A stretch of 64,000 bases of DNA, from positions 620,001 through 684,000 of the forward strand of contig NZ_CP025228.1 of assembly GCF_004102025.1 (NCBI RefSeq), given 5' to 3'. The number at the start of each line of letters is the position of its first letter. Position 1 is the first letter of the stretch. The position numbers and the translations under genes were made by a program. The stretch comes from Actinomyces qiguomingii (GTDB lineage Bacteria; Actinomycetota; Actinomycetes; Actinomycetales; Actinomycetaceae). Below the pieces are notes generated by a model. It was not told the origin of the DNA. It searched no databases and saw only the letters and a list, made by a program, of their open reading frames with translations. This document shows, piece after piece, positions 8,749-18,386 of this stretch.

Positions 8749-10290
8749 ATGGCGAATGCTGGAAGTGTAGGCGTGCCCTTCGGGAGAGACATCCTGGAGG
8801 TGCGGGGCGTTGACAAGCGTTACGGCGGTGTTCATGCGCTTAGAAGTGTCGACTGGTCGGTTCGTGCCGGCGAGGTGCACGGCCTGGTGGGCGAGAACGG
8901 CGCAGGGAAGTCGACCCTGATCAAGATGATCAGCGGCGCCGAGACCCCTGACCAAGGAACCGTTCTCGTCAACGGGCAACCAATCGTTCCGGGAGACACG
9001 CAGTCCGCACTCGCTGCGGGGGTGTCACCGGTGTACCAGGAGCCCGAGCTGTTCGCCGACCTATCCGTGGCGGAGAACATATTCCTGGGCCGGGAAGACA
9101 CCCGCATGGGAAGGGTCGACTGGGCCCGTCAGCATACGAAGGTCGAAGCGCTGCTCGAACGCCTCAAGCTGGACCCGGGGATCATGCACCGTCGGGTGGG
9201 TGATCTTCCTGTCGGGGAGCAACAGTTGGTGTCCATCGCGAAGGCATTCGCCGTAGACGTAAGGCTTCTTATTCTGGATGAACCGTCGGCGATACTCACC
9301 AACGCGGAGATCGACCGTCTGTTTAAGATAATCAGGGGCCTGCGTGACGAGGGCATTGGCGTTATATACATATCGCACAGGCTGGATGAGTTAGGGCGCA
9401 TCACCGACAGAGTAACGGTAATGCGTGACGGTGCCGTCATCGGAACCTACGCCACTCGAGAAATGTCTCCCGGCAGAATCGCGCAAGCCATGGTGGGTGA
9501 GAAGTTTGAAGTCGCCGACCGTTCGGCCAGGTCAAGTGCCGTGACCCGAGAGGTAGTCCTCGAAGTCTCATCCCTGTCGCAGGGAAAGCGCCTAGATAAT
9601 GTCAGTTTCCAACTCCATCGCGGCGAGATAATCGGTGTGTATGGGCTCGTAGGCTCGGGCACTACCGAGCTGGTGCGCGTGCTCTTTGGTGTAGCGGCTG
9701 CCGACGGCGGTGAAATACGGGTCAACGGTGAACGTGTGCGGATGCGTTCGCCGCGCAATGCGATACGGCTCGGAATGGCGATGCTCCCGGGTAACCGGAA
9801 ACTGCAGGGCGTGTTCCAGCCCAAGAGCTTAGCCTTCAACATCTCGGCCGGTCATCTGCCCTTCTTCTCCCGTCTGGGCCTGTTCAATGACCGGCGGGAA
9901 CGACGATTCACCTCCGACCTGATTCGTAGACTCGGCATCAAGGCGCCGGGGCCCTCGACTCCGGTGGGCGCACTATCTGGCGGAAACCAGCAGAAGGTGG
10001 TTATGGGGCGCCAGCTCGTGGAAGTGCCCGATATCCTGCTCGCTGAGGAACCCACCCAGGGAGTGGATGTGGGCGCGAAATCAGAGATTCACCAGTTGAT
10101 CCTTGATCATGCTGCCGAGGGGCGTTCCGCGATGGTGTTCTCAACCGACTTGGACGAGATCCGCTTCCTGGCGGACCGCGTACTGGTGATGCGGCACGGC
10201 GGCATTTCCGCCGAATTGAGTGGGGATGTCTCTGCAGTCACGCTTTTGAGTGCCGCGTCCGGTGAGCTTGATGGTGAGGAGGCGAAATGA
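8749..10290 (+). CDS. Sugar ABC transporter ATP-binding protein, two ABC domains (RbsA type)
   Basis: This 513-residue protein carries two fused ABC ATPase domains, the arrangement of RbsA, MglA and RhaT. The first domain has Walker A GENGAGKS (48-55) and LPVGEQQLVSIAKA. The second has the degenerate Walker A GLVGSGTTEL, without the usual Lys, and the signature LSGGNQQKV; this asymmetry is normal in the family. The ATG at 8749 is chosen because GGAGG (8735-8739) lies 9 bases before it; the frame is open further upstream. The stop overlaps the next permease. Confidence 0.9.
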   Translation: MANAGSVGVPFGRDILEVRGVDKRYGGVHALRSVDWSVRAGEVHGLVGENGAGKSTLIKMISGAETPDQGTVLVNGQPIVPGDTQSALAAGVSPVYQEPELFADLSVAENIFLGREDTRMGRVDWARQHTKVEALLERLKLDPGIMHRRVGDLPVGEQQLVSIAKAFAVDVRLLILDEPSAILTNAEIDRLFKIIRGLRDEGIGVIYISHRLDELGRITDRVTVMRDGAVIGTYATREMSPGRIAQAMVGEKFEVADRSARSSAVTREVVLEVSSLSQGKRLDNVSFQLHRGEIIGVYGLVGSGTTELVRVLFGVAAADGGEIRVNGERVRMRSPRNAIRLGMAMLPGNRKLQGVFQPKSLAFNISAGHLPFFSRLGLFNDRRERRFTSDLIRRLGIKAPGPSTPVGALSGGNQQKVVMGRQLVEVPDILLAEEPTQGVDVGAKSEIHQLILDHAAEGRSAMVFSTDLDEIRFLADRVLVMRHGGISAELSGDVSAVTLLSAASGELDGEEAK

Positions 10291-11312
10291 GCGAAATGAC
10301 TTCCTCGGCAACCCGTCGTCGCGCTGGCGCGGCCCGTCGGCATGACCGCCGGGGGCGACGACGCGTCATCGAGGGCCAGGAAATGGTGCTGGTGATCGTG
10401 ATCGCCCTGCTGTGGGTGGTAATGGGGGTGACGACCCCGACCTTCGTCGAGCCGTCCAGCATATTCGCGATCTTCTACACGGTGGCGCCGATTGCGCTCA
10501 TAGGTGTGGCGATGACGCCGATTATGTGTGCCGCCGGAATCGACGTCTCGGTCGGGTCGGGCCTGGCGGTGGTCATGGTTGTAGTATCTAAGCTTATCCG
10601 CGACTTCGACGCGAATGCCGTGGTCGCTATTGTCGTGGCGATCTTGGTTGGCAGTGCGTTGGGTGCCGTCAATGCGACTCTGATCGCTTTCGGAAGGGTT
10701 CCCGCGATGGTGTGCACGTTCGGCACGCTCAACGTGTTCCGCTACCTCGCGCTGCAGGTTTTTGGCGAGACCCAGGTCGCGGGCGTGCCGGGAACCCTCG
10801 CCTTCCTGGGCGGTAGCATCTCGCGGGCACGGCTTTTGGGATTGCCGAATGCGATGTGGCTTGCAATCGTGCTGACGGCGATCGTATGGGTGTACATGAG
10901 ACACTGGGCGGCCGGAAGGCACGTGTACGCCATCGGCAATGATGCCGACGCCGCCAGACTGGCCGGCGTGAAGGTCAGGCGTCGCATCTTCACGCTGTAC
11001 GTGTTTTGCGGGTCCATGGTGGGGTTGGCGGCGGTGGTTTCTGTGGGTGGCGGAGGTCTGATCCAGCAGAACGTGGGCATTGGGATGGAGATGTCCGTGA
11101 TTGCGGCATGCGTAATCGGGGGAACCTCCGTGGTAGGTGGTCGCGGCACAGTGTTCGGAACGCTGCTCGGCGCCGTACTGGTGGGAAGTGTGCAGGCCGC
11201 GGTCATTCACCTTCACCTGCCGACGGAGATCACCCAGTTGTTCGTCGGAGTGATCATACTGATCGCGGTTGGCGTTGATCTGCTGCGTCAGTCCAGGAGG
11301 GCCGAGTCATGA
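10287..11312 (+). CDS. Sugar ABC transporter permease (BPD_transp_2)
   Basis: This 341-residue inner-membrane permease of the RbsC/RhaP/RhaQ family has about eight to ten hydrophobic segments. A basic N-terminus (RRRAGAARRHDRRGRRR) sits on the cytoplasmic side. Family signs include the ICAAGIDVSVGS-type segment (here MCAAGIDVSVGSG), GNDADAARLAGV and the CVIGGTSVVGGRGT loop. It overlaps both neighbours by ATGA and is one of two permeases likely forming a heterodimer. Confidence 0.88.
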   Translation: MSEMTSSATRRRAGAARRHDRRGRRRVIEGQEMVLVIVIALLWVVMGVTTPTFVEPSSIFAIFYTVAPIALIGVAMTPIMCAAGIDVSVGSGLAVVMVVVSKLIRDFDANAVVAIVVAILVGSALGAVNATLIAFGRVPAMVCTFGTLNVFRYLALQVFGETQVAGVPGTLAFLGGSISRARLLGLPNAMWLAIVLTAIVWVYMRHWAAGRHVYAIGNDADAARLAGVKVRRRIFTLYVFCGSMVGLAAVVSVGGGGLIQQNVGIGMEMSVIAACVIGGTSVVGGRGTVFGTLLGAVLVGSVQAAVIHLHLPTEITQLFVGVIILIAVGVDLLRQSRRAES

Positions 11313-12376
11313 CGGCGCCTGCGACGCGAGGTGCACCGGATGAGCGGCGTGAGTCCGTGCCCGCACGGGTCCAGCGCGTGCTGCTGACGGACCGGACTGC
11401 GGCTCTGGCGGTGCTGACAGTGCTGTTAGTGGTCGTGTTCTCGGCATTGGGCCGGGCCGGGCACCTGTTCGCGGAATTCGATGCCCCGTACATGGTGTCC
11501 TCTCTCCAGTCTCTGGTTCCGGTTGCGCTGCTGGCGCTGGCGGAAATGTTCGTCATAATCTCCGGATACTCGGGTATAGATCTTTCGGTCGGCGCAATCG
11601 TGTCATTGACCGGAATGCTATTCGGCTATCTGGTTCAGGGTGCTGGGGTCCCGCTTGTCGCGGCCGTGCTGTGCACTGTAATCGTTGGGGGAATGCTGGG
11701 GGCCGTCAACGGCGTGCTCGTGGGATATCTCCGGTTTCCACCGCTTATCGCCACTTTGGCGACGCAGTACGCATATGCCTCGATCGCCATGGTGGTTTCC
11801 GGCTCGGCGCCGATATCGGGTGACAAGATCACCGCCGCGAACGCCACGCTCACCGGCCGCGTAGAAGTATTCGGATTGATGTTTCCGACGCAGGTCCTTA
11901 CGATACTGGTTCCGAGCGTGGTAATTTCGTGGCTGCTGCTGGATCGCCTGACCTGGGGGCGATCTCTCCTGGCAGTCGGAACGAACGCCACAGCGGCAAG
12001 ATACGCGGCTCAGAACGTTCGCGCGATTCGGGGGTCCTCTTACCTGGTCTCGGGCCTGCTGTGCGGCCTGGCCGCGGTCGTGAACGTTGCCCAGTACGCC
12101 TCTGCCAGACCGGACGCGGGCACAGCCGGAAACGGCATGGCACTGACAGCCATCACGATAGCCGCACTTGGCGGTGTGCTGATCCAGGGGGGATATGGAA
12201 GAGTGAGCGGTGTGGTTATGGCGGCGGTGCTGATCACCTGGCTCAATGCCGGGCTGCTGATATCGATGGAAGGCTCCGCCGGATCACGTTCTCAGTTGCT
12301 CGCCCTGGGCGCCGTACTGATCTGCTCGATCCTGATCAACAGTTATGCGGCGCGTCGGTACCGGTTACGTAGTTAA
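11309..12376 (+). CDS. Sugar ABC transporter permease (BPD_transp_2), second subunit
   Basis: This 355-residue permease is homologous to the gene before it. It contains the SGYSGIDLSVGAIVSL motif near residue 88, GTNATAARYAAQNV and a final Gly-rich loop (ALGGVLIQGGYGRVSG). About ten hydrophobic segments are visible. Its ATG overlaps the previous stop. Together with the binding protein and the double ATPase it completes a carbohydrate-uptake transporter 2 system. Confidence 0.87.
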   Translation: MTAPATRGAPDERRESVPARVQRVLLTDRTAALAVLTVLLVVVFSALGRAGHLFAEFDAPYMVSSLQSLVPVALLALAEMFVIISGYSGIDLSVGAIVSLTGMLFGYLVQGAGVPLVAAVLCTVIVGGMLGAVNGVLVGYLRFPPLIATLATQYAYASIAMVVSGSAPISGDKITAANATLTGRVEVFGLMFPTQVLTILVPSVVISWLLLDRLTWGRSLLAVGTNATAARYAAQNVRAIRGSSYLVSGLLCGLAAVVNVAQYASARPDAGTAGNGMALTAITIAALGGVLIQGGYGRVSGVVMAAVLITWLNAGLLISMEGSAGSRSQLLALGAVLICSILINSYAARRYRLRS

Positions 12377-12507
12377 TGGTGCGGAGAGGAGTTGTGGAGC
12401 GTTCGTAGGTCCGCTGCAGAGTGAGCAAGTGAGTCGCGCGGCGATCTGCATGGTTGGCGCGCGTTGCCATGGAATGTATTCATATAAGCGAATCAGGAGT
12501 CGTGCAG

Positions 12508-13464
12508 ATGATGTCAGAGCAGAATGTTGATCGTTGGAAGCGTGAGTTGGTGGACCGGTACCTCGGCGCCAAGCGGGCGGACCCGGAACGCTTCGCCCGG
12601 AGGCTGAATTTGTCCTGGTCCAACTGGGGATTCGGACTGGAGGAACTGGAAAGGTCCGCCGAAAGACTGGCGAACAATGGTGTTACATACATCGAGCTCC
12701 ACGGCAACCATTACGGCCCGTCACTGGGTTATGAGGTCGAGAAGACCCATGCCATTCTCGAACGGTATGGCCTGCGGACCTCCGGGGTTTGCGGCATGTT
12801 CTCGGATGACAATGACTTGTCTTCGAACCGGCCGGTTTGTCAGCAGGCTGCGCTCGACTACATCGAGCGGGAGATTGAGTTCGCGCACGCCATGGGAGGC
12901 CACTATTTGCTGGTGGTCCCCGCGTCCGTGGGGCGTCCGGACCCTTATGACGCCTACGAGTTCGAGCGTTCGGTCCTGGCCCTCAAGCGTGTCGCTCACG
13001 TCTTCGCCGAGCGGGGGATCAAGGCGGCGATTGAGCCCATCAGGTCGGCCGAGACCTCGATCGTCCATACGGTGGCGGAGGCGAAGGCATATATCGACGC
13101 GGTCGATTCGCCGGGCGTCCAGTCCATCAATGGAGACGTGTACCACATGCAGGTGGAGGAGCAGTACATCCCGAACGCGATACTGGAGGCGGGGGACAGA
13201 CTCGTCAACTTGCACCTGGCCGATTCGAACCGGCGCGCACTGGGCGACGGTTCGCTCGATCTGGACGGGGTAATCATGGCCGCATACCTGGTCGGGGCGA
13301 ACTCGGATGGCCGTTTCATGACGCCTGAGCCGCTCGGCCCTGGTGCGGGCCCGTATCCCGCCCGCAATGGTTTGCCCGATGTCCCGGCACTCGACCGGCT
13401 CGTGCATGACACGGTGAGCTATTTCCGTGAGCGTGAGGACGCCGTGCGTTCGATGAGCGCCTGA
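12508..13464 (+). CDS. Sugar (phosphate) isomerase/epimerase, TIM barrel
   Basis: This 318-residue protein belongs to the AP_endonuc_2 / xylose-isomerase-like superfamily, which includes tagatose and allulose 3-epimerases. Candidate metal ligands are E in AAIEPIRS, D in NGDVYHM, H in NLHLADSNR and a late Glu in MTPEPL. ATG 12508 is chosen because AGGAG (12495-12499) precedes it by 8 bases; the frame extends further upstream without a ribosome site. It is the only catabolic gene in the operon, so the imported sugar is probably isomerised or epimerised first. No kinase lies beside it. Confidence 0.72.
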   Translation: MMSEQNVDRWKRELVDRYLGAKRADPERFARRLNLSWSNWGFGLEELERSAERLANNGVTYIELHGNHYGPSLGYEVEKTHAILERYGLRTSGVCGMFSDDNDLSSNRPVCQQAALDYIEREIEFAHAMGGHYLLVVPASVGRPDPYDAYEFERSVLALKRVAHVFAERGIKAAIEPIRSAETSIVHTVAEAKAYIDAVDSPGVQSINGDVYHMQVEEQYIPNAILEAGDRLVNLHLADSNRRALGDGSLDLDGVIMAAYLVGANSDGRFMTPEPLGPGAGPYPARNGLPDVPALDRLVHDTVSYFREREDAVRSMSA

Positions 13465-13470
13465 CGCTGT

Positions 13471-13520
13471 GCTCCTTTGGAGGTCTGTCGGCATTGGCAT
13501 AGACGAACCTCGAAAGGAGC
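13471..13520 (+). terminator. Terminator of the sugar ABC operon
   Basis: GCTCCTTTGGAGGT (13471-13484) and ACCTCGAAAGGAGC (13507-13520) pair at 13 of 14 positions, 6 bases after the isomerase stop. The loop contains a further short stem. There is no clear T-run. Confidence 0.5.
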
Positions 13521-13532
13521 GTATCGGTTGAG

Positions 13533-14279
13533 GGTTCTTCCGGTTTAAGGGCGTGTTCGCCGAGTTCGGTCGAAATAACCATCGAGTTCGGTAGATATGA
13601 CCATCGAGTTCGGTAGATATAACCGTCGAGTTCGGTCGATATGACGATCGAGTTCGGTTGGTGGGGTCGGAGGGCCCGGGGGAAGTGTCCAGATTCGGCA
13701 CGAACGATGTTCCCTTGCCCGACGCCGTGCACCAGGTCAGCATGGTTCCAACGAGTCTGAGGGCGTGTGCTGGGAGGGGCGCGGTGTTCGTGCCGATTCT
13801 GGACACTTTGGCTCCCAGGCGCCGGCGTACCGTCCTGATGCGGTAAGCAGGCCAGGGCCTCTGGTTGCCGACCCGGCCCCCTTGTCCGATCGGCTGGGAC
13901 ATCTTTGACGACGAACCGGGCCCACAGTCCAGCCGGACGCGCGGCCCGGCCCGGCCCACAGTCCAGCCCGGCCCGTTGCCATGCCGGGCCTGGCTGCCGG
14001 CCATGCGAGCGACGTCCGCGGCCTAGAGCTAGGGCATCTTGACCGTTGACCTTGGGTGCGCCGGCGTCCAAGGCAACCCCACCGGCCCGAGCCAGCACCC
14101 CCACACCCGGACCCCCTGGCTGCGGAAGGACCCCCTGGCTGCCGTTGGATCCCCTGAAACGCACTCTCAGACGGTCCAACCGCAAAAGCCCGGTCCAAGC
14201 GCAGTAACGCGGTCCAAGTACGCGGCCGGCAGCCGGCCGGTCCCACACCCACCCGCTACACCCTCAGACCGGAAGAGCC
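13533..14279 (+). mobile_element. Repeat element copy A (MITE-like, ISL3-type ends)
   Basis: The left end GGTTCTTCCGGTTTAAGGG and the right end ACCGGAAGAGCC (14268-14279) are inverted relatives of the ends of the ISL3 element at 37488-38935. The interior carries the 22-bp array near the left end. The right 130 bases, read inverted, align with the left part of copy C (for example TTGGACCGTCTGAGAGTGCG). Eight bases on each flank (cggttgag / agtttgag) agree at 6 positions, possibly a decayed 8-bp duplication. No open frame in it looks like a protein. It is likely non-autonomous. Confidence 0.6.
13561..13670 (+). repeat. 22-bp tandem array, five units (copy A)
   Basis: The core CGAGTTCGGT begins at 13561, 13583, 13605, 13627 and 13649, exactly 22 bases apart each time. 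The unit is close to CGAGTTCGGTAGATATGACCAT, with drift in the first and last units. No spacers are present. Confidence 0.85.
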
Positions 14280-14448
14280 AGTTTGAGGGCCCGGTTCCTG
14301 GTAGCGACAGCGGGAAACTGTTCGACCTGCTGGCGTATCAATGGGCGGAGGCCTGCAGGCTCATGTAGTGCGGGCTTGACACTGCAAGTACCTGCTCCTC
14401 GCTGATGGGTTAGATCAGCCAGGACAGCACCATCCGTCTACATCCCTC

Positions 14449-15904
14449 TGAATCGTCCCGGGTTTGATGGAGGCAGTGAATACACGGAAGGATCACTGTC
14501 ATGAGTGCTCAGAGGAAGTATCCCGAGGAGTTGCGGGAGCGGGCTACCAGGATGGGGTGTGGAGGCCCGTAGGGACCCCGAGAGGTCTAAGGGGGCGGAC
14601 TTGGAGGATCGCCGAGGAGCTGGGCGTCCATCCGGAGGCGTTGCGTACCTGGGTGATAGAGGGGCCGAGGTCGACGCGGGCGCCCGGCCGGGGACCACCA
14701 GTCAGGATGCTGAGCGGATCAGGCAGCTGGAGGCCGAGAACCGTGAGCTGCGGCGGGCGAACGCGATCTTGAGGAGCGCGTCGGCTTTTTTCGCGGCCGA
14801 CACCAGGCCGCCCGTCCCGCTGATCTGTGAGTACATCGACTCCCGCAGGGAGGGGTTCGGGGCCTGTGCCGGTTCTGTCAGGCGCTGACCAGCGCCGGTG
14901 TCAAGATCGCCCCGAGCACCTACTACGCAGCCAGGAGTCGTCCCCCATCGGCAAGGAGTAGACGCGATGAGGCTCTGAAGGCTGAGATCGGGCGGGTTCA
15001 TGAGGACAACTACTGCGTGCTTGGGGCCCGCAAGATGCATGCGATGCTGAATCGGCCTGAGTCCTGTGAGCGGCATGGGCTGGGGCATGCGGCCCGCTGC
15101 ACCGTGGAGCGTCTGATGCGGGCCATGGGGTTGCACGGCATACGCCGCGCCAAATCACCGCGTACCACGCGCAGCGCTCCTAAGGAGCAGTGCCCGGCGG
15201 ATCTGGTCAAGAGGCACTTCAGCGCGTTCAGGCCCAACGAGTTGTGGGCGTGTGGACATAACCTACGTACGCACCCTGTCCGGCTGGGTGTATGTGGCCT
15301 TTGTCACTGACGTGTACTCGCGTCGGATCGTCGGCTGGCAGACGTCAACGAGCTTGTACACCGACCTGGCCCAGGGGCGCCTTGAAGATGGGTATCTGGC
15401 AGCGCCAGCGCGAGGGCGCGGATCTGAAGGGCCTGACCCCGCCACTCCGACCGCGGGGTCCAGTACCGGGCGATCCGTTACGGGCAGGCCCTATCCGACT
15501 GTGATGCGGTGGCCTCGGTGGGCACCCGAGGGAGACTCATACGACAACGCTCTGGCCGAGGCCCTCAACTCACTCTATAAGGCCGAGCTCATCCGTAACC
15601 GGCACTACCTCGACGACCACGGGCCCTGGCAGGGCATCGACGATGCCCGTGTTCGCTACCGCCCAGTGGGCGCAACTGGTCGGGCAACACCCGGCCTCAC
15701 TCCGCCATCGACATGCACGCTCCGATCGAGCACGAGCAGGCCTACACCCCACCAGACGACACCGACACCATCACCGAGCCCGAGCCCGAGGCAGAGGCCG
15801 AGGCAAAGGTCATGGACGTCGGCGAGCAGACCACCATCAACCAACCCCAGCCGGCAACCACCGGCGCCAGATAAAACACCCTCCACAAAACCCAGGGCTT
15901 GACA
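14449..15904 (+). mobile_element. Degenerate IS3-family insertion sequence
   Basis: The left end TGAATCGTCCCGGGTTTGAT (from 14449) and the right end, ending TTGACA at 15904, form imperfect inverted repeats with TG...CA termini, as in IS3 elements. CTC stands on both sides (14446-14448, 15905-15907), compatible with the 3-bp duplication of this family. A second GGGCTTGACACT at 14372-14383 resembles the right end and may be a remnant of another copy. The element lies between repeat copies A and B. Confidence 0.65.
14501..15874 (+). pseudogene. IS3 transposase (OrfA-OrfB), broken by frameshifts
   Basis: Recognisable IS3 segments appear in shifting frames. OrfA starts [18 protein letters not shown] and continues, after shifts, with [15 protein letters not shown] and the coiled stretch [17 protein letters not shown]. 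OrfB pieces include YYAARSRPPS, VLGARKMHAMLNR, the first catalytic Asp in DITYVRTLSGWVYVAFVTDV and the late GDSYDNALAEALNSLYKAELI. The part around the second catalytic Asp is garbled. Several frameshifts and probable deletions rule out an active enzyme. The last frame ends with a TAA at 15872-15874. Confidence 0.8.
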
Positions 15905-16169
15905 CTCCTCCCACACCATTGACCTCCCCCCAGCCGCAGCGACTCCTGTGGCCCACACAGCACGTCCCACAGGACGGCCGAGCGCTGTCCGCCGACTGCC
16001 GCAAGCGCGGCCTGGCGGGCCGCCTGAGGTTTCAGACGACCAGGTCCAAAACGCACTGTCCGCTCCTGGCCATCTCCCGCCTCGCCCGAACCAGCACCGC
16101 CAGTTCGGCTCACCCGTGGGCCGAACCCGGGTGAGCCACAATCCGGCCCGCACCTTGCTATCGACCGAA
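15905..16169. other. Unassigned spacer between IS3 and repeat copy B
   Basis: I see no gene, RNA or clear repeat in this stretch. Open frames are short and unlike neighbouring genes. It may be the lost left end of repeat copy B or older insertion debris. Confidence 0.4.
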
Positions 16170-16576
16170 CTACTGCGGTTGGACCGTCTAAGAGTGCGTT
16201 TCAGACGGTCTATCCGCAGCCAGGGGGTCCAGTCCCAGCCGAGCGGACAAGGGAGGCCCAGCTGGCAACCAGACGCCCTACCCTGCCCACCACACCAGGG
16301 CGGTTGGCCCGTAGCTGGGAGCCAAAGTGTCCAGAATCGGCGCAAACACCCCGCCCGGTCCAGCACACGCTCTCAGATTCGTTGGAACCATGCAGATCTA
16401 GGGGGCGGTGCCGGGCGGGGGATCCTCGTTTGTGCCGAATTCGGACACTTCCCCCACCCGGCTAGTCCCACCAACCGAACTCGATCGTCATATCGACCGA
16501 ACTCGATCGTCATATCGACCGAACTCGATGGTTATATCGACCGAACTCGGCAGATGCGCCTCAAACCGGAAGAGTC
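16170..16576 (-). mobile_element. Repeat element copy B (inverted, left end lost)
   Basis: From about 16173 (TTGGACCGTCTAAGAGTGCG) the sequence aligns with copy C and with the inverted form of copy A. It ends in AAACCGGAAGAGTC (16563-16576), the inverted terminal motif. Four 22-bp units precede that end: CTCG of each unit lies at 16480, 16502, 16524 and 16546. No matching left end is seen. CGGTTGA follows at 16576-16582 and also lies just before copy A (13525-13531). Confidence 0.6.
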
Positions 16577-16610
16577 GGTTGATTCCTTTCGCGAGTCCGT
16601 GTCGTTCGGC

Positions 16611-18014
16611 TCAGGAGCCTGCGGAAACGCCAGCGGATTCGACGTTCGCAACTGAGCGTGAAGTCGCCGAACGGCGGTCCATGAGGATGCTGATGACGAA
16701 TAGCGCCACAGTAGCTACTGCGATGCCCGCCGCAATCAGCCACTTACCGCCGAATTGTCCGAGGTATCCCAGGTACAATCCAATGACGCCGTAGTCGGAG
16801 TCTCCGAAGGTTGCGTTGGCGGTTCCGATGTCCCCGAGTACCCCGAGGAGTAGCAGCGGAACGATAGTGATGAATAGCCCGTTTGCGAAGGCGCCCAAGA
16901 TAGCTCCGCGACGACCGCCCTGCGCGTTGCCGATAACGCCGGAGGCGCCTCCGGTCATAAAGTGCGCGACGATTCCCGGGATTATGATAGTTGTCCGTGC
17001 CACGCCCATAATCGCCATGCCGACGAGTCCGGCTACCAGTGAGGACAGAAAACCGATCATCACCGCGTTCGGGGCGAAGGTGAAGGTGATCGGAACATCT
17101 AGCGCCGGCTTGGCATTGGGGACCAGCCGCTCGGAGATACCCTTGAAGGCAGGAACGATCTCGGCGAGAATCACTCGCACACCAGCGAGGATTATGAATA
17201 CCCCGGCTGCGAACTGCCCGGCTGACATCAGCGCCCAGATTACGTAGTTCTGGCCGTCAGAGATGTTTTCCGTGACGTAGGTCGGGCCAGCTATAAGAGC
17301 GACGACGAGGAAGATCAGTCCCATCGACAGCATGACGACAATCGTTGAATCGCGCACGAATCCGAGGGACTTCGGCACGTTGATATGTTCCGTTGAGTGT
17401 TCCGGATTGCCGCGCGAGGCCCGCGCCACCCACCCGGATAGTGCGATGCCGAATCCACCTGTGTGACCCAAGGCGACATCGTCGTTGCCGGTTACTTTTC
17501 GCATGAACGGCTGTACGACAGCAGGAGAGACCGTAGTTATTAGGGCCTCCGCAAGGGCGCCCCAAAAAATGGCCTCCCACTGTGACATCCCGGCAACCAT
17601 GAGGATTACTGCGATCATCGCAGACTGGTACAGGGCAACGTGTCCGGAGAGGTAGATGTACTTGAATCGAGTCAGTCGCGCGAAGACGACATTTAGCACC
17701 ATGCCGAAGAAGAAGATCAGGGCGGAGGTGGTGCCATATTCCAGTAGGACGGGGCCGACGATTGCTTCATTGTTCGGCACCACGCCCTGGACGTGAAATA
17801 CGTCGGTGAACATTGTTCCGAACGGTGTGAGTGAATCCGTGACAACACTCGCTCCGGCAGACAGTACTAGGAAGCCGACGAAGGTTTTAATGGTACCCTT
17901 CATCATGTCGGACGGCCCCTTCTTCTGAAGGGATAGGCCAACCAGTGCGATCAGGGCAACGAGGATGGAAGGCTGCCTGAACAGCTGGACGAGTATATCT
18001 AGGAATCCTGACAT
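16611..18014 (-). CDS. ulaA: PTS EIIC, ascorbate (UlaA/SgaT) family
   Basis: This 467-residue membrane permease belongs to the L-ascorbate-type PTS EIIC family. It starts MSGFLDILVQLFRQPSILVA, has about ten hydrophobic segments, and contains family landmarks such as YLSGHVALYQSAMIA, GHTGGFGIALSGW and FAPNAVMIGFL. It is last in the minus-strand order GntR, EIIA, EIIB, EIIC. The cytoplasmic C-tail is Ser/Ala-rich. No UlaG, UlaD, UlaE or UlaF enzyme is encoded nearby, so the substrate could be ascorbate or another acidic or polyol compound. Confidence 0.85.
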   Translation of the reverse strand: MSGFLDILVQLFRQPSILVALIALVGLSLQKKGPSDMMKGTIKTFVGFLVLSAGASVVTDSLTPFGTMFTDVFHVQGVVPNNEAIVGPVLLEYGTTSALIFFFGMVLNVVFARLTRFKYIYLSGHVALYQSAMIAVILMVAGMSQWEAIFWGALAEALITTVSPAVVQPFMRKVTGNDDVALGHTGGFGIALSGWVARASRGNPEHSTEHINVPKSLGFVRDSTIVVMLSMGLIFLVVALIAGPTYVTENISDGQNYVIWALMSAGQFAAGVFIILAGVRVILAEIVPAFKGISERLVPNAKPALDVPITFTFAPNAVMIGFLSSLVAGLVGMAIMGVARTTIIIPGIVAHFMTGGASGVIGNAQGGRRGAILGAFANGLFITIVPLLLLGVLGDIGTANATFGDSDYGVIGLYLGYLGQFGGKWLIAAGIAVATVALFVISILMDRRSATSRSVANVESAGVSAGS

Positions 18015-18051
18015 TACTAACTCCTTTGTCAGTGATATCTATTGTGGAGAC

Positions 18052-18342
18052 TCAGGCGGAGTGGTCGATTCCGAGTTCGTCGCAAGCTTCCCGCACCTTG
18101 TCGACGAGTTCGTCCTGGTCGATGATCGAGTTCAGAATCTTGACGTTGTTGAAGGCGCTGACGGAGTTCTCCAGGTCGCGGCCGACGAAGAACATGTCGG
18201 CTTCGGCGGGGGAAACCGATCCGAGGTCCGCGTGGTCCACCTCTACTCCTTCGGCGCCGATGGTCTTCAAGGCCTTCTCGATGTTCATCTGAACCATGAA
18301 CGAAGAGCCGAGGCCTGAACTGCACATTGCCATGAACTTCAT
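18052..18342 (-). CDS. PTS EIIB, ascorbate (UlaB) type
   Basis: This 96-residue cytoplasmic phosphocarrier passes phosphate from EIIA to the sugar crossing EIIC. The active site is Cys7 in MKFMAMCSSGLGSSF, matching the lactose/IIB fold P-loop of the Ula and Gat families. The start at 18342 is preceded by AGGAG with 8 bases between; the frame continues upstream as an overlap with no ribosome site. It lies between EIIA and EIIC. Confidence 0.85.
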   Translation of the reverse strand: MKFMAMCSSGLGSSFMVQMNIEKALKTIGAEGVEVDHADLGSVSPAEADMFFVGRDLENSVSAFNNVKILNSIIDQDELVDKVREACDELGIDHSA

Positions 18343-18386
18343 GAGTGTGTCTCCTGTGGTGAGATCTGGTTTGGATGGGCAAATGC

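Noticed and set aside
13561..13670. 22-bp tandem units as a CRISPR array
   Set aside because: The units follow each other directly with no spacers, are shorter than usual repeats, recur inside transposon-like elements, and no cas gene is present.
13316..14248. Long minus-strand reading frames across repeat copy A and the isomerase gene
   Set aside because: They are created by the repeat (translations such as PNSIVISTELDGYI) and by the shadow of a real gene; the same pseudo-peptides appear in copies B and C.
15905..16169. Second transposase remnant right of IS3
   Set aside because: No transposase segment can be recognised in any frame; the stretch is left unassigned.
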